This document shows positions 50,661-59,150 of a stretch of 64,000 bases of DNA, piece by piece. Origin of the DNA: Exiguobacterium sp. J17977. Lineage in GTDB: Bacteria; Bacillota; Bacilli; Exiguobacteriales; Exiguobacteriaceae. The stretch is taken from NCBI RefSeq assembly GCF_018616375.1, contig NZ_JAEQBB010000003.1:62001-126000 (forward strand). Direction: 5' to 3'. The notes under the pieces are model-generated. The model made no database searches and was not told the DNA's origin. It was given only the letters and a program-made list of their open reading frames with translations. The stretch's first letter is position 1. Every line of letters starts with the position of its first letter. The translations under genes and the position numbers were made by a program.

Positions 50661-52061
50661 TTAGCCGATTTGCGCTGCATTGAGGACCGTCTTCATCGCA
50701 CCGTAACCACCGAGGATGTTTTGGATATCCTTGTAGCCGAGTGATTGAAGCACGCTAGCAGCCATCCGTGAACGGACGCCTGACGCACAGTGGACAGCAA
50801 TCGTTTGGTCTGTCGGGAGACCTTCGTGGTCGCGTGCCAATTTACCGAGGAGGATACGTTCGGCTTTCTCGTAGTGGCTCGCGTTCCATTCCGTCGCATT
50901 CCGGACGTCGAGGACGAAGACGTCACCTTTTTCAGCTGATTCGATCGCTTGTTCCGCTGTCACGTCCGTGTACGTTTCCGTCAACAGCTCTTGACCGAGC
51001 TCTTCGACTGGGACGATGAAGCGGAGTCGGTCGAGGCCGATCGATTGAAGGTCCGTCTGCACTTGTTCGACGTCTTCCGCGCTCGCGATGAGTGTGATGT
51101 CTTTGTCGAAGTTGACGAGCCAGCCGGCCCATGAGACGAATTTCGTGTTGTATGGGATGTTGATGGTGCCCGGGACGTGTCCTTTGGCGAATTCTTCCCC
51201 TTTACGTGTATCGACGACTTGAGTCTCTTCGACGAGCGTGTCGAGGCGGTCCGTGCCGACGACTTCGGGACGAGCAATCATGTTCGTCATTTGGATGCCT
51301 TCTTTGTTTACTTTCTTCATCATCGCGAAGTAGTTCGGCGGTTCTGGTTGATCCGTCGTCAACTCTTTGATGAACGCATCTTGATCAGTCATTTGAAGTG
51401 CCCAGTTCGTCGCTTTCTCGTAACCGACTGTTGATGTCGGGATGGCGCCGAGCGCTTTCCCACAGGCACTGCCGGCACCGTGGCCCGGCCAGACTTGAAC
51501 GAAGTCAGGAAGCGCTTTGAACTTCTTGAGCGAGTTGAACATTTGCTCGGCACCGATAGCTGTCGTTCCTTTTACACCGGCTGCTTCTTCGAGCAGGTCA
51601 GGACGACCGATATCGCCGACGAAGACGAAGTCGCCTGTGAAGATACCCATCGGTTGTGTTTGGTTCCGGTCGTAAAGCAAGAACGAGATATGTTCTGGCG
51701 TGTGACCTGGTGTATGCATGACTTCGAGTGTGACGTTACCGACTTTGAACGTGTCACCATCTTTGACGAGTTTTGAATCGATGTCTTTCGCGAATGCATA
51801 TTTCCATGACGCGTCACCTTCGTCTGAGAGGTAAGCTGTTGAACCGGTGCGTTTCGCAAGCTCGAGTGAACCTGATACGAAGTCGGCGTGGATGTGCGTC
51901 TCAGCCGTCGCGACGATCTTCATGCCTTCTTTTGCAGCTTCTTGAAGATACGGTGTGATGTTACGGGCCGGGTCGATGACGACGGCTTCGCCGGTCATTT
52001 GGCAACCGACCATATAAGATGCTTGTGCTAATTTTTGATCATAGAAATAACGTAATAACAT
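50661..52061 (-). CDS. Persulfide dioxygenase-sulfurtransferase, CstB-like
   Basis: 466 aa. The metallo-beta-lactamase domain (about 1-240) is of the ETHE1 type: ETHIHADFVSG, HTPGHTPEH, TGDFVFVGDIGRPDL and WPGHGAGSACGK. A first rhodanese-like domain (about 265-355) lacks a catalytic Cys (ITLIASAEDV). A second (about 370-460) has the active Cys in VHCASGVRS. This order is that of CstB, which oxidises low-molecular-weight persulfides and transfers the sulfur as thiosulfate. AGGGGG precedes the ATG. It lies downstream of the rhodanese gene in one minus-strand unit. Confidence 0.9.
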   Translation of the reverse strand: MLLRYFYDQKLAQASYMVGCQMTGEAVVIDPARNITPYLQEAAKEGMKIVATAETHIHADFVSGSLELAKRTGSTAYLSDEGDASWKYAFAKDIDSKLVKDGDTFKVGNVTLEVMHTPGHTPEHISFLLYDRNQTQPMGIFTGDFVFVGDIGRPDLLEEAAGVKGTTAIGAEQMFNSLKKFKALPDFVQVWPGHGAGSACGKALGAIPTSTVGYEKATNWALQMTDQDAFIKELTTDQPEPPNYFAMMKKVNKEGIQMTNMIARPEVVGTDRLDTLVEETQVVDTRKGEEFAKGHVPGTINIPYNTKFVSWAGWLVNFDKDITLIASAEDVEQVQTDLQSIGLDRLRFIVPVEELGQELLTETYTDVTAEQAIESAEKGDVFVLDVRNATEWNASHYEKAERILLGKLARDHEGLPTDQTIAVHCASGVRSRMAASVLQSLGYKDIQNILGGYGAMKTVLNAAQIG

Positions 52062-52131
52062 GTGACATACCCCCTAAGAATAGTTGACTGTGAACGATTG
52101 TGATTTTTTTGACTGTATATATAGAAGAGTG

Positions 52132-52428
52132 TTAGACCGTTTCGCCTGTCCAGCTCATCATGCCGCCATCGACGTTGACGACATCGAAGCCGAGTGAATC
52201 GAGGTAAGCCGAAGCGTTCATGCTCCGTCCGCCTGCCGCACAGATGACGTGAATCGGTTTCGAACGATCGAGTTCATCGACTTTTGCACCGAATTCAGAG
52301 AGGGGAACGTTTTTCGCTTGCTTGATGTGGCCGCCTGCAAATTCGTCTGTCTCGCGCACATCAATCAAGTTGAGTGACTCGTCAGCTTGAAGCAACGTTT
52401 CTAATTCAGTCGTCGAAATAGTTTTCAT
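52132..52428 (-). CDS. Single-domain rhodanese
   Basis: 98 aa cytoplasmic sulfurtransferase with LIDVRETDEFAGGHI and active Cys in VICAAGGRSMN. I choose ATG 52428 (MKTISTTELE), preceded by AAAGGAG at slightly long spacing; the longer frame start at 52518 runs into the regulatory region. It probably carries persulfide sulfur to the CstB-like protein encoded next. Confidence 0.88.
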   Translation of the reverse strand: MKTISTTELETLLQADESLNLIDVRETDEFAGGHIKQAKNVPLSEFGAKVDELDRSKPIHVICAAGGRSMNASAYLDSLGFDVVNVDGGMMSWTGETV

Positions 52429-52480
52429 GAGTGATAAATCTCCTTTGTGGTTCAAGAATTTTTGAAGTAAGTTTCTTTCG

Positions 52481-52510
52481 TTGTTTTTAATATACCCCCT
52501 GAGGTATACT
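52481..52510 (+). promoter_or_regulatory. Promoter of the exported rhodanese/TauE unit
   Basis: TTGTTT at 52481-52486, 18 bases, TATACT at 52505-52510. The operator at 52491-52508 fills the spacer. Confidence 0.5.
52491..52508. promoter_or_regulatory. CsoR/CstR-like operator between divergent sulfur genes
   Basis: TATACC-CCCTGA-GGTATA is a dyad of the ATACC/GGTAT type bound by CstR-like persulfide sensors of Firmicutes. It lies between the two divergent rhodanese genes. No CsoR/CstR gene is in the window. Confidence 0.55.
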
Positions 52511-52541
52511 GAATGCAAGAAAAAGAATCGGAGGTCAAAAA

Positions 52542-52913
52542 TTGAAGAAAATCATGATGATTGTATCGATTTTAGTGTTGGCGACGGTCGGAATCGTTCT
52601 TTTTACGTCAAATGAGAGTGGAATTGCAAAAATCGACGTCGAAACACTACAAAACAGATTGGAAAACGAAGAAATAACCTTGTTGGACGTCCGAGAATCG
52701 ACTGAATACGAGGGGGGGCATATTGAAGGAGCGGTGAATGCACCACTTTCATCATTAAATACAACCGAATTGCCTTATTCGAAAGACGAACCGATTTTTG
52801 TCATCTGTCGGAGCGGGAACCGGAGTGCCCAAGCGGCAAAGCTGTTGCAAGAACGTGGCTATACGGAGATTTATGACGTCTCAGGCGGCATGATCGCCTG
52901 GGAACAACAATAA
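52542..52913 (+). CDS. Membrane-anchored or exported rhodanese
   Basis: 123 aa. The N-terminal hydrophobic segment (about 4-21) lacks a lipobox and probably anchors the protein outside. The rhodanese domain has LLDVRESTEYEGGHIEGAVN and active Cys in VICRSGNRSAQ. The start is TTG 52542 with GGAGG seven bases upstream. It is cotranscribed with the TauE-type exporter 40 bases on. Confidence 0.88.
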   Translation: MKKIMMIVSILVLATVGIVLFTSNESGIAKIDVETLQNRLENEEITLLDVRESTEYEGGHIEGAVNAPLSSLNTTELPYSKDEPIFVICRSGNRSAQAAKLLQERGYTEIYDVSGGMIAWEQQ

Positions 52914-52953
52914 AACTTACTTATATAGAGGATAGGGAATTGGAGGAGTTAAT

Positions 52954-53733
52954 ATGGAATTTGGATTTATTATCACCATCTTTTTAATCGGCTTTATCGG
53001 GTCGTTTATTTCGGGGATGGTCGGGATTGGTGGATCGATTATTAAATATCCGATGCTGTTGTATATTCCGCCGCTTCTCGGATTTGCGGCGTTCAGCGCC
53101 CATGAGGTTTCCGGGATTAGTGCGATTCAAGTCTTCTTCGCAACGATTGGTGGGATATATGCGTATCGGAAAGGTGGCTACTTGAACAAACAGCTCATCT
53201 TATATATGGGTGTCGCCGTCTTAATCGGAAGTTTCATCGGAGGTTACGGCTCGACGCTATTGTCGGAGAACTTGATTAACGTCGTCTACGCCATGCTCGC
53301 GACAATCGCGACAATCATGATGTTCTTACCGAAGAAGAACGTCGAGGACGTTCCGCTCGACCAAGTCATATTCAATAAACTGATTGCGGCGAGCTCGGCG
53401 TTCATTGTCGGGGTGGCAGCTGGGATTGTCGGAGCGGCGGGTGCGTTCATCTTGATGCCAATCATGCTCGTCGTGCTTCGGATTCCGACGAAGATGGCAA
53501 TCGCGAGTTCGCTCGCCATCACGTTCATCTCGTCCATCGGCTCGACTGCAGGAAAAATCATCACCGACCAAATCGTATGGGAACCGGCCGTCATCATGAT
53601 TATCGCCAGTTTGATTGCCGCACCGCTCGGCGCGAACGTCGGGAAAAACATGAAGACGAAGTCACTGCAGATGATTTTAGCGCTACTCATTTTAGCGAGC
53701 ACAGTAAAAATTTGGATGGATATCATCGGGTGA
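52954..53733 (+). CDS. TauE/SafE (TSUP) family sulfite/sulfonate exporter
   Basis: 259 aa, about eight membrane helices. The family repeats are SGMVGIGGSIIKYPMLL near residue 20 and GVAAGIVGAAGAFILMPIML near 152. In the cst operon of staphylococci a TauE protein accompanies CstA/CstB and is thought to export sulfite or thiosulfate, which fits here. GGAGGAG precedes the ATG. Confidence 0.9.
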   Translation: MEFGFIITIFLIGFIGSFISGMVGIGGSIIKYPMLLYIPPLLGFAAFSAHEVSGISAIQVFFATIGGIYAYRKGGYLNKQLILYMGVAVLIGSFIGGYGSTLLSENLINVVYAMLATIATIMMFLPKKNVEDVPLDQVIFNKLIAASSAFIVGVAAGIVGAAGAFILMPIMLVVLRIPTKMAIASSLAITFISSIGSTAGKIITDQIVWEPAVIMIIASLIAAPLGANVGKNMKTKSLQMILALLILASTVKIWMDIIG

Positions 53734-53750
53734 GCGAATCACTCCTAATC

Positions 53751-53780
53751 GGCTACCGAGGCGACTCGGTAGTCTTTTTT
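53751..53780 (+). terminator. Terminator after tauE-type gene
   Basis: GGCTACCGAG-GCGA-CTCGGTAGTC (one G-U) followed by TTTTTT. Confidence 0.88.
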
Positions 53781-53938
53781 GTGTAAACATTGCAATCGAT
53801 TTGTTAAGTTTATGTATAGTTGTAAACGTCAATTAGTTGAATTGAGTTCAAGGGAACGTTAAAATACAGGGTATACGTCTAAAAGAGAATGAACCATTAA
53901 CTAAGAATTGAATTGAATTGCATATAAGGAGTGTTTAC

Positions 53939-55846
53939 ATGAATCACACGAATCAACCGAAAGGAAGGATGGACCGATTCCGCCAGGCGGCGCTCGACTC
54001 GTTCAAGACGCACCGTCTGTTCTGGATGTTCACCATCCTGTTATGGACGAAGTCACTGATCGCGTATCAGTTCTTCTTCAACATGCCGGCCGAGAACGCG
54101 GTCCAGGCATTCATCTTGATCATCAACCCGCTCAGCTTCACGTTGTTCCTGTTCGCGTTCAGCTTCTTCTTCGGGGGGAATAAGCGGAAGTGGGCGCTAT
54201 ACAGCCTATATCTCGTCTCGTCGCTCATCTTGTTCGCGGATACGACATACTACCGTGAGTTCACAGACTTCTTGACCGTGCCGGTCTTGTTCCAGTCGTC
54301 GAACATGGAGACGCTCTCGTCGTCATTCCTGTCACTTCTCGAATGGAAAGACTTGCTCTTGTTAGGTGACCTCGTCGTACTTCCATTCCTATTATGGAAG
54401 ATGAACGAGACGAGCCAGGCGTCACAGCGTCGCGTCTTGATCACGTTCACGGCAGCCGCAGCGATGTTCGGGTTCAACCTCGTCCTCGCCGAAACAGAGC
54501 GTCCAGAGTTACTCACGCGCTCGTTCGACCGAGAGCTGTTGGTGAAAAACTTAGGTACGTTCAACTTCCACGTCTATGATGCCATGCTTCAAACGAAGAC
54601 ATCGGCCCAGAAGGCGCTCGCGGACGGTTCTGAACTGGATGAAGTCGAGAACTTCACACGTCAGAACTATGCGGCTCCGGACCCGGAGATGTTCGGGAAG
54701 TATAAAGGCAAGAACGTCATCGTCGTCTCGTTCGAGTCTGCCCAAAACTTCACGCACAACATGAAAGCATCGAACGGCGAGTACATCACGCCGAACTTGA
54801 ACAAACTGATTGAAGAGTCCCACTACTGGCCGAACTATTACCATACGACCGGTCAAGGGAAGACATCAGATGCCGAGTTCGCTCTCGATAACTCGCTCTA
54901 CGGTCTGTCGCGTGGCGGCGTCTACTTCACGAACGCCGATAACGAATACAATGCGTTACCGGAGGTCATCAAAGATGACAACTATTACTCGGCCGTGTTC
55001 CATGCCAACAATAAATCGTTCTGGAACCGCGACCAGATGTATCAAAACATCGGTGTCGACAAGTTCTTTGACGAAGCCAGCTATGACCTCGGCAACCCTG
55101 AGGATATGACGGAGTGGGGTCTGCTCGACGATGAGTTCTTCATGCAGTCAATCCCGATGCTCGAAGAACTGCCGGAACCGTATTACGCGAAGTTCATCAC
55201 GCTCACGAACCACTTCCCGTACACGATGCCGAGCGAGAAGCACGAGCTCGTCCCGAAATTCGAGACGAATTCGACGACGCTCAACAACTTCCCGCAAGCG
55301 CTCGCCTATCAGGACTATGCGCTCGGCTTGTTCATCGATGAGTTGAAGGCGAACGGTACATGGGATGACACGATTTTCGTCGTCTACGGTGACCATTATG
55401 GCATCTCGACGAACCATAACGCCGCGATGGCTGATTTGCTCGGCAAGGACGAGTTGACGCCATTCGACGTCGCCAAGCTCCAAGCGGTCCCGTTCGCGAT
55501 TCACTTGCCGGGACAAGACAAAGGTGAAGTGCACGAGACGATCGGGAGTCATGTTGACATGAACCCGACGATTCAGCACTTGCTCGGAATCGACACGTCG
55601 GAGCAGGTCGGATTTGGGAATGACTTGTTCTCGAAAGAGCATTATGACCGCGCCATCTTCCGTGATGGTACGGTCGTGACGCAAGACCATCTGTTCACGC
55701 AGTCAATGTGTTATGATGCCAAGACGGGCGAAGTCGCAGAAGACGGTGAGGCGTGTACGCCACTTGAAGAAGAAGCGAACAAAATCCTTGAGATGAACGA
55801 CCAGCTCATCTATTCGGATTTACTCCGCTTCAAGCAAGACCAATAA
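53939..55846 (+). CDS. ltaS: Lipoteichoic acid synthase LtaS-type
   Basis: 635 aa. Five membrane helices (about residues 20-195) precede an extracellular alkaline-phosphatase-superfamily domain (about 250-610). Catalytic Thr lies in YYHTTGQGKTSDAEF, with metal ligands in VVSFESAQNF, VVYGDHYGIS and the His of KFITLTNHFPY. It polymerises glycerol phosphate from phosphatidylglycerol onto a glycolipid anchor. ATG 53939 has AAGGAG seven bases upstream; the earlier in-frame start at 53918 has none. The 205-base upstream gap has a possible TTGCAA/TATAGT promoter with 19-base spacing. Confidence 0.93.
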   Translation: MNHTNQPKGRMDRFRQAALDSFKTHRLFWMFTILLWTKSLIAYQFFFNMPAENAVQAFILIINPLSFTLFLFAFSFFFGGNKRKWALYSLYLVSSLILFADTTYYREFTDFLTVPVLFQSSNMETLSSSFLSLLEWKDLLLLGDLVVLPFLLWKMNETSQASQRRVLITFTAAAAMFGFNLVLAETERPELLTRSFDRELLVKNLGTFNFHVYDAMLQTKTSAQKALADGSELDEVENFTRQNYAAPDPEMFGKYKGKNVIVVSFESAQNFTHNMKASNGEYITPNLNKLIEESHYWPNYYHTTGQGKTSDAEFALDNSLYGLSRGGVYFTNADNEYNALPEVIKDDNYYSAVFHANNKSFWNRDQMYQNIGVDKFFDEASYDLGNPEDMTEWGLLDDEFFMQSIPMLEELPEPYYAKFITLTNHFPYTMPSEKHELVPKFETNSTTLNNFPQALAYQDYALGLFIDELKANGTWDDTIFVVYGDHYGISTNHNAAMADLLGKDELTPFDVAKLQAVPFAIHLPGQDKGEVHETIGSHVDMNPTIQHLLGIDTSEQVGFGNDLFSKEHYDRAIFRDGTVVTQDHLFTQSMCYDAKTGEVAEDGEACTPLEEEANKILEMNDQLIYSDLLRFKQDQ

Positions 55847-55852
55847 TGAAGA

Positions 55853-55888
55853 GAGAAAAGGTTGGAGACAATCTTTTCTCTTTTTTTG
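55853..55888 (+). terminator. Terminator after ltaS
   Basis: GAGAAAAG-GTTG and CAAT-CTTTTCTC pair, followed by seven T. Confidence 0.85.
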
Positions 55889-55903
55889 TGGTCGTCGCGC
55901 CCT

Positions 55904-55930
55904 AGGAGGACTAAGATGAAAGCAGAGTAA
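55904..55930 (+). promoter_or_regulatory. 4-codon mini-ORF with strong Shine-Dalgarno before a methyltransferase
   Basis: TAGGAGG is followed at normal spacing by ATG-AAA-GCA-GAG-TAA (55916-55930). The methyltransferase's own AAAGGAG begins nine bases after the stop. It resembles the mini-ORF ahead of yqeH. Confidence 0.3.
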
Positions 55931-55948
55931 CTTTCCAAAGGAGAATTT

Positions 55949-56563
55949 ATGACATTAGATTATACGGGAGAACGGGTCATCCCAGATCGCATGGACCCGC
56001 TGAACGGCTTGTTGCTCGAACATATCGCACGTTACCATTTCGCCCTGTTATATATGAACGGGCGTGTCCTCGATTTTGCGAGCGGGAGCGGGTATGGCAG
56101 TCAATTGATTGCGAAGAACTTGAAGGGGACGGTGACCGAGGTCGTCGCCGTCGACTTGTCGGAAGAAGCGACGCGCTATGCGAAAGGGCGCTATCACCAC
56201 CCGAACGTCGACTATATCGTCGGCGATGTCGTCGACCGGACGTTGCCGGACAAACTCGGGACGTTCGATTGCATCGTCAGCTTCGAGACGATTGAGCATG
56301 TCACCGACTATGAGGCGTTCATGACGAACGTGTGGGACTTATTGAAACCAGGCGGGATTTTGGTGTTGTCGACACCGTTCGGTCAAGGGGTCGGGCAACC
56401 GACGAATGAGCCGTTCCATGTCCATCAGTTCACCGAGGTCGAGTTCGAGGCGCTGTTCACCCCGTTCACATCGACCGAGTTCTATTACCAGCGGGGCGTG
56501 CTCGTCGAACCGAAGCGGGGGACGCGCCATTATCCGATTGGGATCACCGTCGCGGTCAAATAA
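55949..56563 (+). CDS. Class I SAM-dependent methyltransferase
   Basis: 204 aa. Motif I reads VLDFASGSGYGSQL, the acidic residue is in AVDLSEEATR, then CIVSFETIEHV and LLKPGGILVLSTP. The N-terminus LDYTGERVIPD resembles methyltransferases found near cell-envelope or glycan genes. The substrate is unknown. AAAGGAG precedes the ATG. It is the only full gene between two terminators. Confidence 0.85.
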   Translation: MTLDYTGERVIPDRMDPLNGLLLEHIARYHFALLYMNGRVLDFASGSGYGSQLIAKNLKGTVTEVVAVDLSEEATRYAKGRYHHPNVDYIVGDVVDRTLPDKLGTFDCIVSFETIEHVTDYEAFMTNVWDLLKPGGILVLSTPFGQGVGQPTNEPFHVHQFTEVEFEALFTPFTSTEFYYQRGVLVEPKRGTRHYPIGITVAVK

Positions 56564-56591
56564 AAAAATCCCGATGCATGAGCTCATCGGG
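56563..56591 (-). terminator. Terminator of the small membrane protein gene
   Basis: In minus-strand sense CCCGATG-AGCTCATG-CATCGGG-A followed by seven T. The stem overlaps the gene's stop codon; on the plus strand it directly follows the methyltransferase. Confidence 0.8.
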
Positions 56592-56778
56592 TAATGAAAT
56601 AGTATAACAGGCCGAGCGCCAAGAATGAGATCGGGAAGAGGACGATATATGTCCACGACACCATCGACCAACTCTTCTTCTGGCTGTAGTCCGATTTGTC
56701 TTTTCCTAGTCCGACCATGATGGTAAAGACGAGGGCGAGCAAACAAACGAGTAACGATAATCCAATGATGAGATACAT
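56584..56778 (-). CDS. Small two-helix membrane protein, hypothetical
   Basis: 64 aa. Two membrane helices (about 2-22 and 42-62) flank a polar loop GKDKSDYSQKKSWSM. AAGGATGTG precedes the ATG, and a terminator starts at its stop, so it looks like a real gene. No family recognised. Confidence 0.65.
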   Translation of the reverse strand: MYLIIGLSLLVCLLALVFTIMVGLGKDKSDYSQKKSWSMVSWTYIVLFPISFLALGLLYYFITR

Positions 56779-56834
56779 GTTGTCACATCCTTCATGGTTT
56801 CTTCATACTTTTAGCATAGCTGAAAACAAAACGA

Positions 56835-56883
56835 AAAAGCCTCTGAAATGTTGGGATTCTGTGTCCAACAATCAGAGGCTTTT
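56835..56883 (-). terminator. Terminator after the isochorismatase-like gene
   Basis: AAAAGCCTCTGA and TCAGAGGCTTTT, with an inner TGTTGG/CCAACA stem, form a long hairpin with T runs on the minus strand. It can also act on the plus strand. Confidence 0.83.
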
Positions 56884-56884
56884 G

Positions 56885-57433
56885 TCACACGTTTTGCTGA
56901 TCGATATAAGTCTCGGCATCGTCAATCGGAATGCCGAGCGCCTCATGGATGACGATTAAGGCGCTGTCATTTCGTTTGTCTGTTTCAGCTGCGACACTGT
57001 CGCGCGGGACGTGAAGCTCATACTCGCGCATATAGCCGTCGTTCGCTGAGAACAAGATACAGATGTCCGAGGCGACACCGGTCAGGACGAGTGACGTGAC
57101 GTCGAGCTGCCGCAACAAGATGTCGAGCTGCGTCCCGTAAAACGTCGAATGCCTTGGCTTGATGATGAAATACTCTTTCTCTTCCGGTGCGATCCGTTCA
57201 GCGATGGCGCTGCCTTTCGAGGACTCGACGTGACGGATGATGTCCTCAGTGCTATCTTTCCATTGTCCGAAGTTGTCGTTGCAATAGATGACCGGCAAGT
57301 CGTTCGCCTTGAAATGTCGTTTCAGTTTCAAAATCGGGTCGACAATCGGCTCCGTGTTTCGAAGTAGGTCCTCCCCGCCGACAAAGTCGAAATCATTGAA
57401 CATATCGATGATGAGTAACGCCGTCTTTGACAT
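56885..57433 (-). CDS. Isochorismatase-family cysteine hydrolase
   Basis: 182 aa. The catalytic triad is seen: Asp in LLIIDMFNDF (residue 10), Lys in IIKPRHSTFY and Cys in TGVASDICILF, with the cis-peptide motif just before it. Members hydrolyse nicotinamide, isochorismate or N-carbamoyl compounds; the substrate is unknown here. I choose ATG 57433 (MSKTALL) with GGAGGGA upstream. A perfect palindrome lies 18 bases upstream. Confidence 0.85.
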   Translation of the reverse strand: MSKTALLIIDMFNDFDFVGGEDLLRNTEPIVDPILKLKRHFKANDLPVIYCNDNFGQWKDSTEDIIRHVESSKGSAIAERIAPEEKEYFIIKPRHSTFYGTQLDILLRQLDVTSLVLTGVASDICILFSANDGYMREYELHVPRDSVAAETDKRNDSALIVIHEALGIPIDDAETYIDQQNV

Positions 57434-57450
57434 CGTGGTCCCTCCATTCA

Positions 57451-57467
57451 AAAGTGAGTCTCACTTT
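57451..57467. promoter_or_regulatory. Perfect 8-1-8 palindrome upstream of the isochorismatase-like gene
   Basis: AAAGTGAG-T-CTCACTTT is an operator-like dyad of TetR/AcrR character. It is just upstream of the GGAGGGA site, where a repressor would block transcription. No neighbouring regulator gene is seen. Confidence 0.45.
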
Positions 57468-57499
57468 ATGAGGTACCACTCCGTTGACGACGTTAATCG

Positions 57500-58237
57500 T
57501 CATTCCGCGAACGTTTTGCTCCGGAACACGAACGCCGTGATGACGTAGAACGCGACGATATGAATCAACACATAGAACGCCGAGAACCAAATCGTCACGT
57601 CCATCGTTTCCATGAAGCCAGGGCTCTGGTAATAAATCGATAGGTCTGTATGCAAGAAGACGATCCACTTGGCGATGTCCGGTTTCCACGTGATGAGGAG
57701 TCCACCAATCATCGTCGAGAGGAAGTTCGCGAGCACGGTGAACCCGATGACGACACCGACAGACTTAAAGACGACCGAGAACATGAGCGTCAAGAAAATG
57801 ACGAACACGCCGCTCGAGACACTCAGTAAGATGTTGCGGAACTGCTCAAACGTCAACGCGCCGTCGAGTGTCCAGGCGAAGCCATATGTGACGGCAAGGA
57901 TGAACACGAACTGGACGAGCATGATCAAGAGCGCGGCGACGAGCTTCGAGAGTAAAATCCGGTCGCGCGAGTATGGGCTCATGAGCAAGTGCTTCAACGT
58001 ATCAAATTTTAACTCGTTCCCAATCATCTCGGCCGTGAACACGATCGTGAAAATTCCGAGGAACGTCATAGCGGCCATCGTCGCATAGTTGACGAACGTT
58101 TCCGCGTCACCTGGATTATCACCGCTCCGGACGATGAAGTACGTCAAGATGATGATCCCCGTATACATGCCGAGCGCGATCAACGGTTTAATCGTGCGCC
58201 GCCACTTCATAAATTCATTGGCTAGTAATGAACGCAT
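57500..58237 (-). CDS. ABC-2 type transporter permease
   Basis: 245 aa, six predicted helices, starting LLANEFMKWRRTIKPLIALG and ending in a helix near VLIHIVAFYVITAFVF. It forms the membrane part of an exporter with the ATPase encoded upstream (overlap 23 bases). BcrB/NatB-like systems export antimicrobial peptides or sodium; the substrate is unknown. GGAGG precedes the ATG inside the ATPase gene. Confidence 0.86.
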   Translation of the reverse strand: MRSLLANEFMKWRRTIKPLIALGMYTGIIILTYFIVRSGDNPGDAETFVNYATMAAMTFLGIFTIVFTAEMIGNELKFDTLKHLLMSPYSRDRILLSKLVAALLIMLVQFVFILAVTYGFAWTLDGALTFEQFRNILLSVSSGVFVIFLTLMFSVVFKSVGVVIGFTVLANFLSTMIGGLLITWKPDIAKWIVFLHTDLSIYYQSPGFMETMDVTIWFSAFYVLIHIVAFYVITAFVFRSKTFAE

Positions 58238-59150
58238 TGTTCGTGCCTCCTTCTTTCTTCGTCACTTTCAAGAACTGCTCCTCAAGCGTCTCGTGCTTCA
58301 TGCCGATTTGATAGACGGCGATGTCACGGTCGACAAGATGTTTCAATAAGTGGGGGATATCTGTTTCCGGGCGCGGGACGATGAACGTCTCGGCCGACTG
58401 TTGAATGATTTTCACGTCATCGAACGCGTGCGCGACGACATCGAGCGCTTCGTTCATCTGTTTGCGGTCAACTTTGCAGAGGATGACGCTCTCCGTCTTC
58501 GCTTCGCCGTCGCCTTGAATCGACTTGATTTGTCCTTGGTCGATGATAGCGAACCGGTCGGTAATCAGCTCCATCTCGCTCAACAAGTGACTCGAGATGA
58601 GGATAGCGATGCCGCGATGGTCGGCCAAATGCCGTAAGTAGTTGCGCAAATCGGCGATGCCGGCCGGATCGAGCCCGTTCGTCGGTTCGTCGAGAATCAA
58701 GACTTTTGGATTATGGAGCAAGGCACGGGCAATCCCGAGGCGCTGCTTCATCCCGAGCGAGTATTGTTTCACTTTCATATCGAGCTTCGTCTCGAGTCCG
58801 ACGAGAGCGCCGAGCGCGTTCAAGTCGACTTTCTTTATGCCGGGAATCAAGTTCATCGCGTGAATCAAATTCTCGCGGCCCGTCAAATATGGGTAGAAGG
58901 CCGGGTTCTCGACGATGGCTCCGATGCGACTGAGCGCTTGTTGGCGATCTGTCGAGACGTCGAACCCGTCGACGGTGACGGTTCCACGCGTTGCCGGCAT
59001 AAGGCCGGTGATGATGCGGATCGTCGTCGTTTTCCCAGCGCCGTTCGGTCCGAGGAATCCGAAGATTTCTCCAGGGGTGACGTCGAAGCTGACGTTCGTC
59101 AGGACGTTCGTCTGTCCCATTTTCTTGTGTACGTTTTGTACGGATAACAT
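58215..59150 (-). CDS. ABC transporter ATP-binding protein (BcrA-like)
   Basis: 311 aa. Walker A is GPNGAGKTTT (about 35-44), signature YSLGMKQRLGIARALL, Walker B VLILDEPTNGLDP and the switch His in ISSHLLSEME. A C-terminal extension of about 90 residues is typical of BcrA/CcmA-type exporters of antibiotics. It is cotranscribed with the permease. AGGTGACCC precedes the ATG. Confidence 0.92.
   Translation of the reverse strand: MLSVQNVHKKMGQTNVLTNVSFDVTPGEIFGFLGPNGAGKTTTIRIITGLMPATRGTVTVDGFDVSTDRQQALSRIGAIVENPAFYPYLTGRENLIHAMNLIPGIKKVDLNALGALVGLETKLDMKVKQYSLGMKQRLGIARALLHNPKVLILDEPTNGLDPAGIADLRNYLRHLADHRGIAILISSHLLSEMELITDRFAIIDQGQIKSIQGDGEAKTESVILCKVDRKQMNEALDVVAHAFDDVKIIQQSAETFIVPRPETDIPHLLKHLVDRDIAVYQIGMKHETLEEQFLKVTKKEGGTNNAFITSQ

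Noticed and set aside
53840..53880. SigB or ECF-type promoter before ltaS (GTTCAA with GGGTAT; GGAAC with CGTC)
   Set aside because: Spacers of 17 and 18 bases are too long for either class as I know them.
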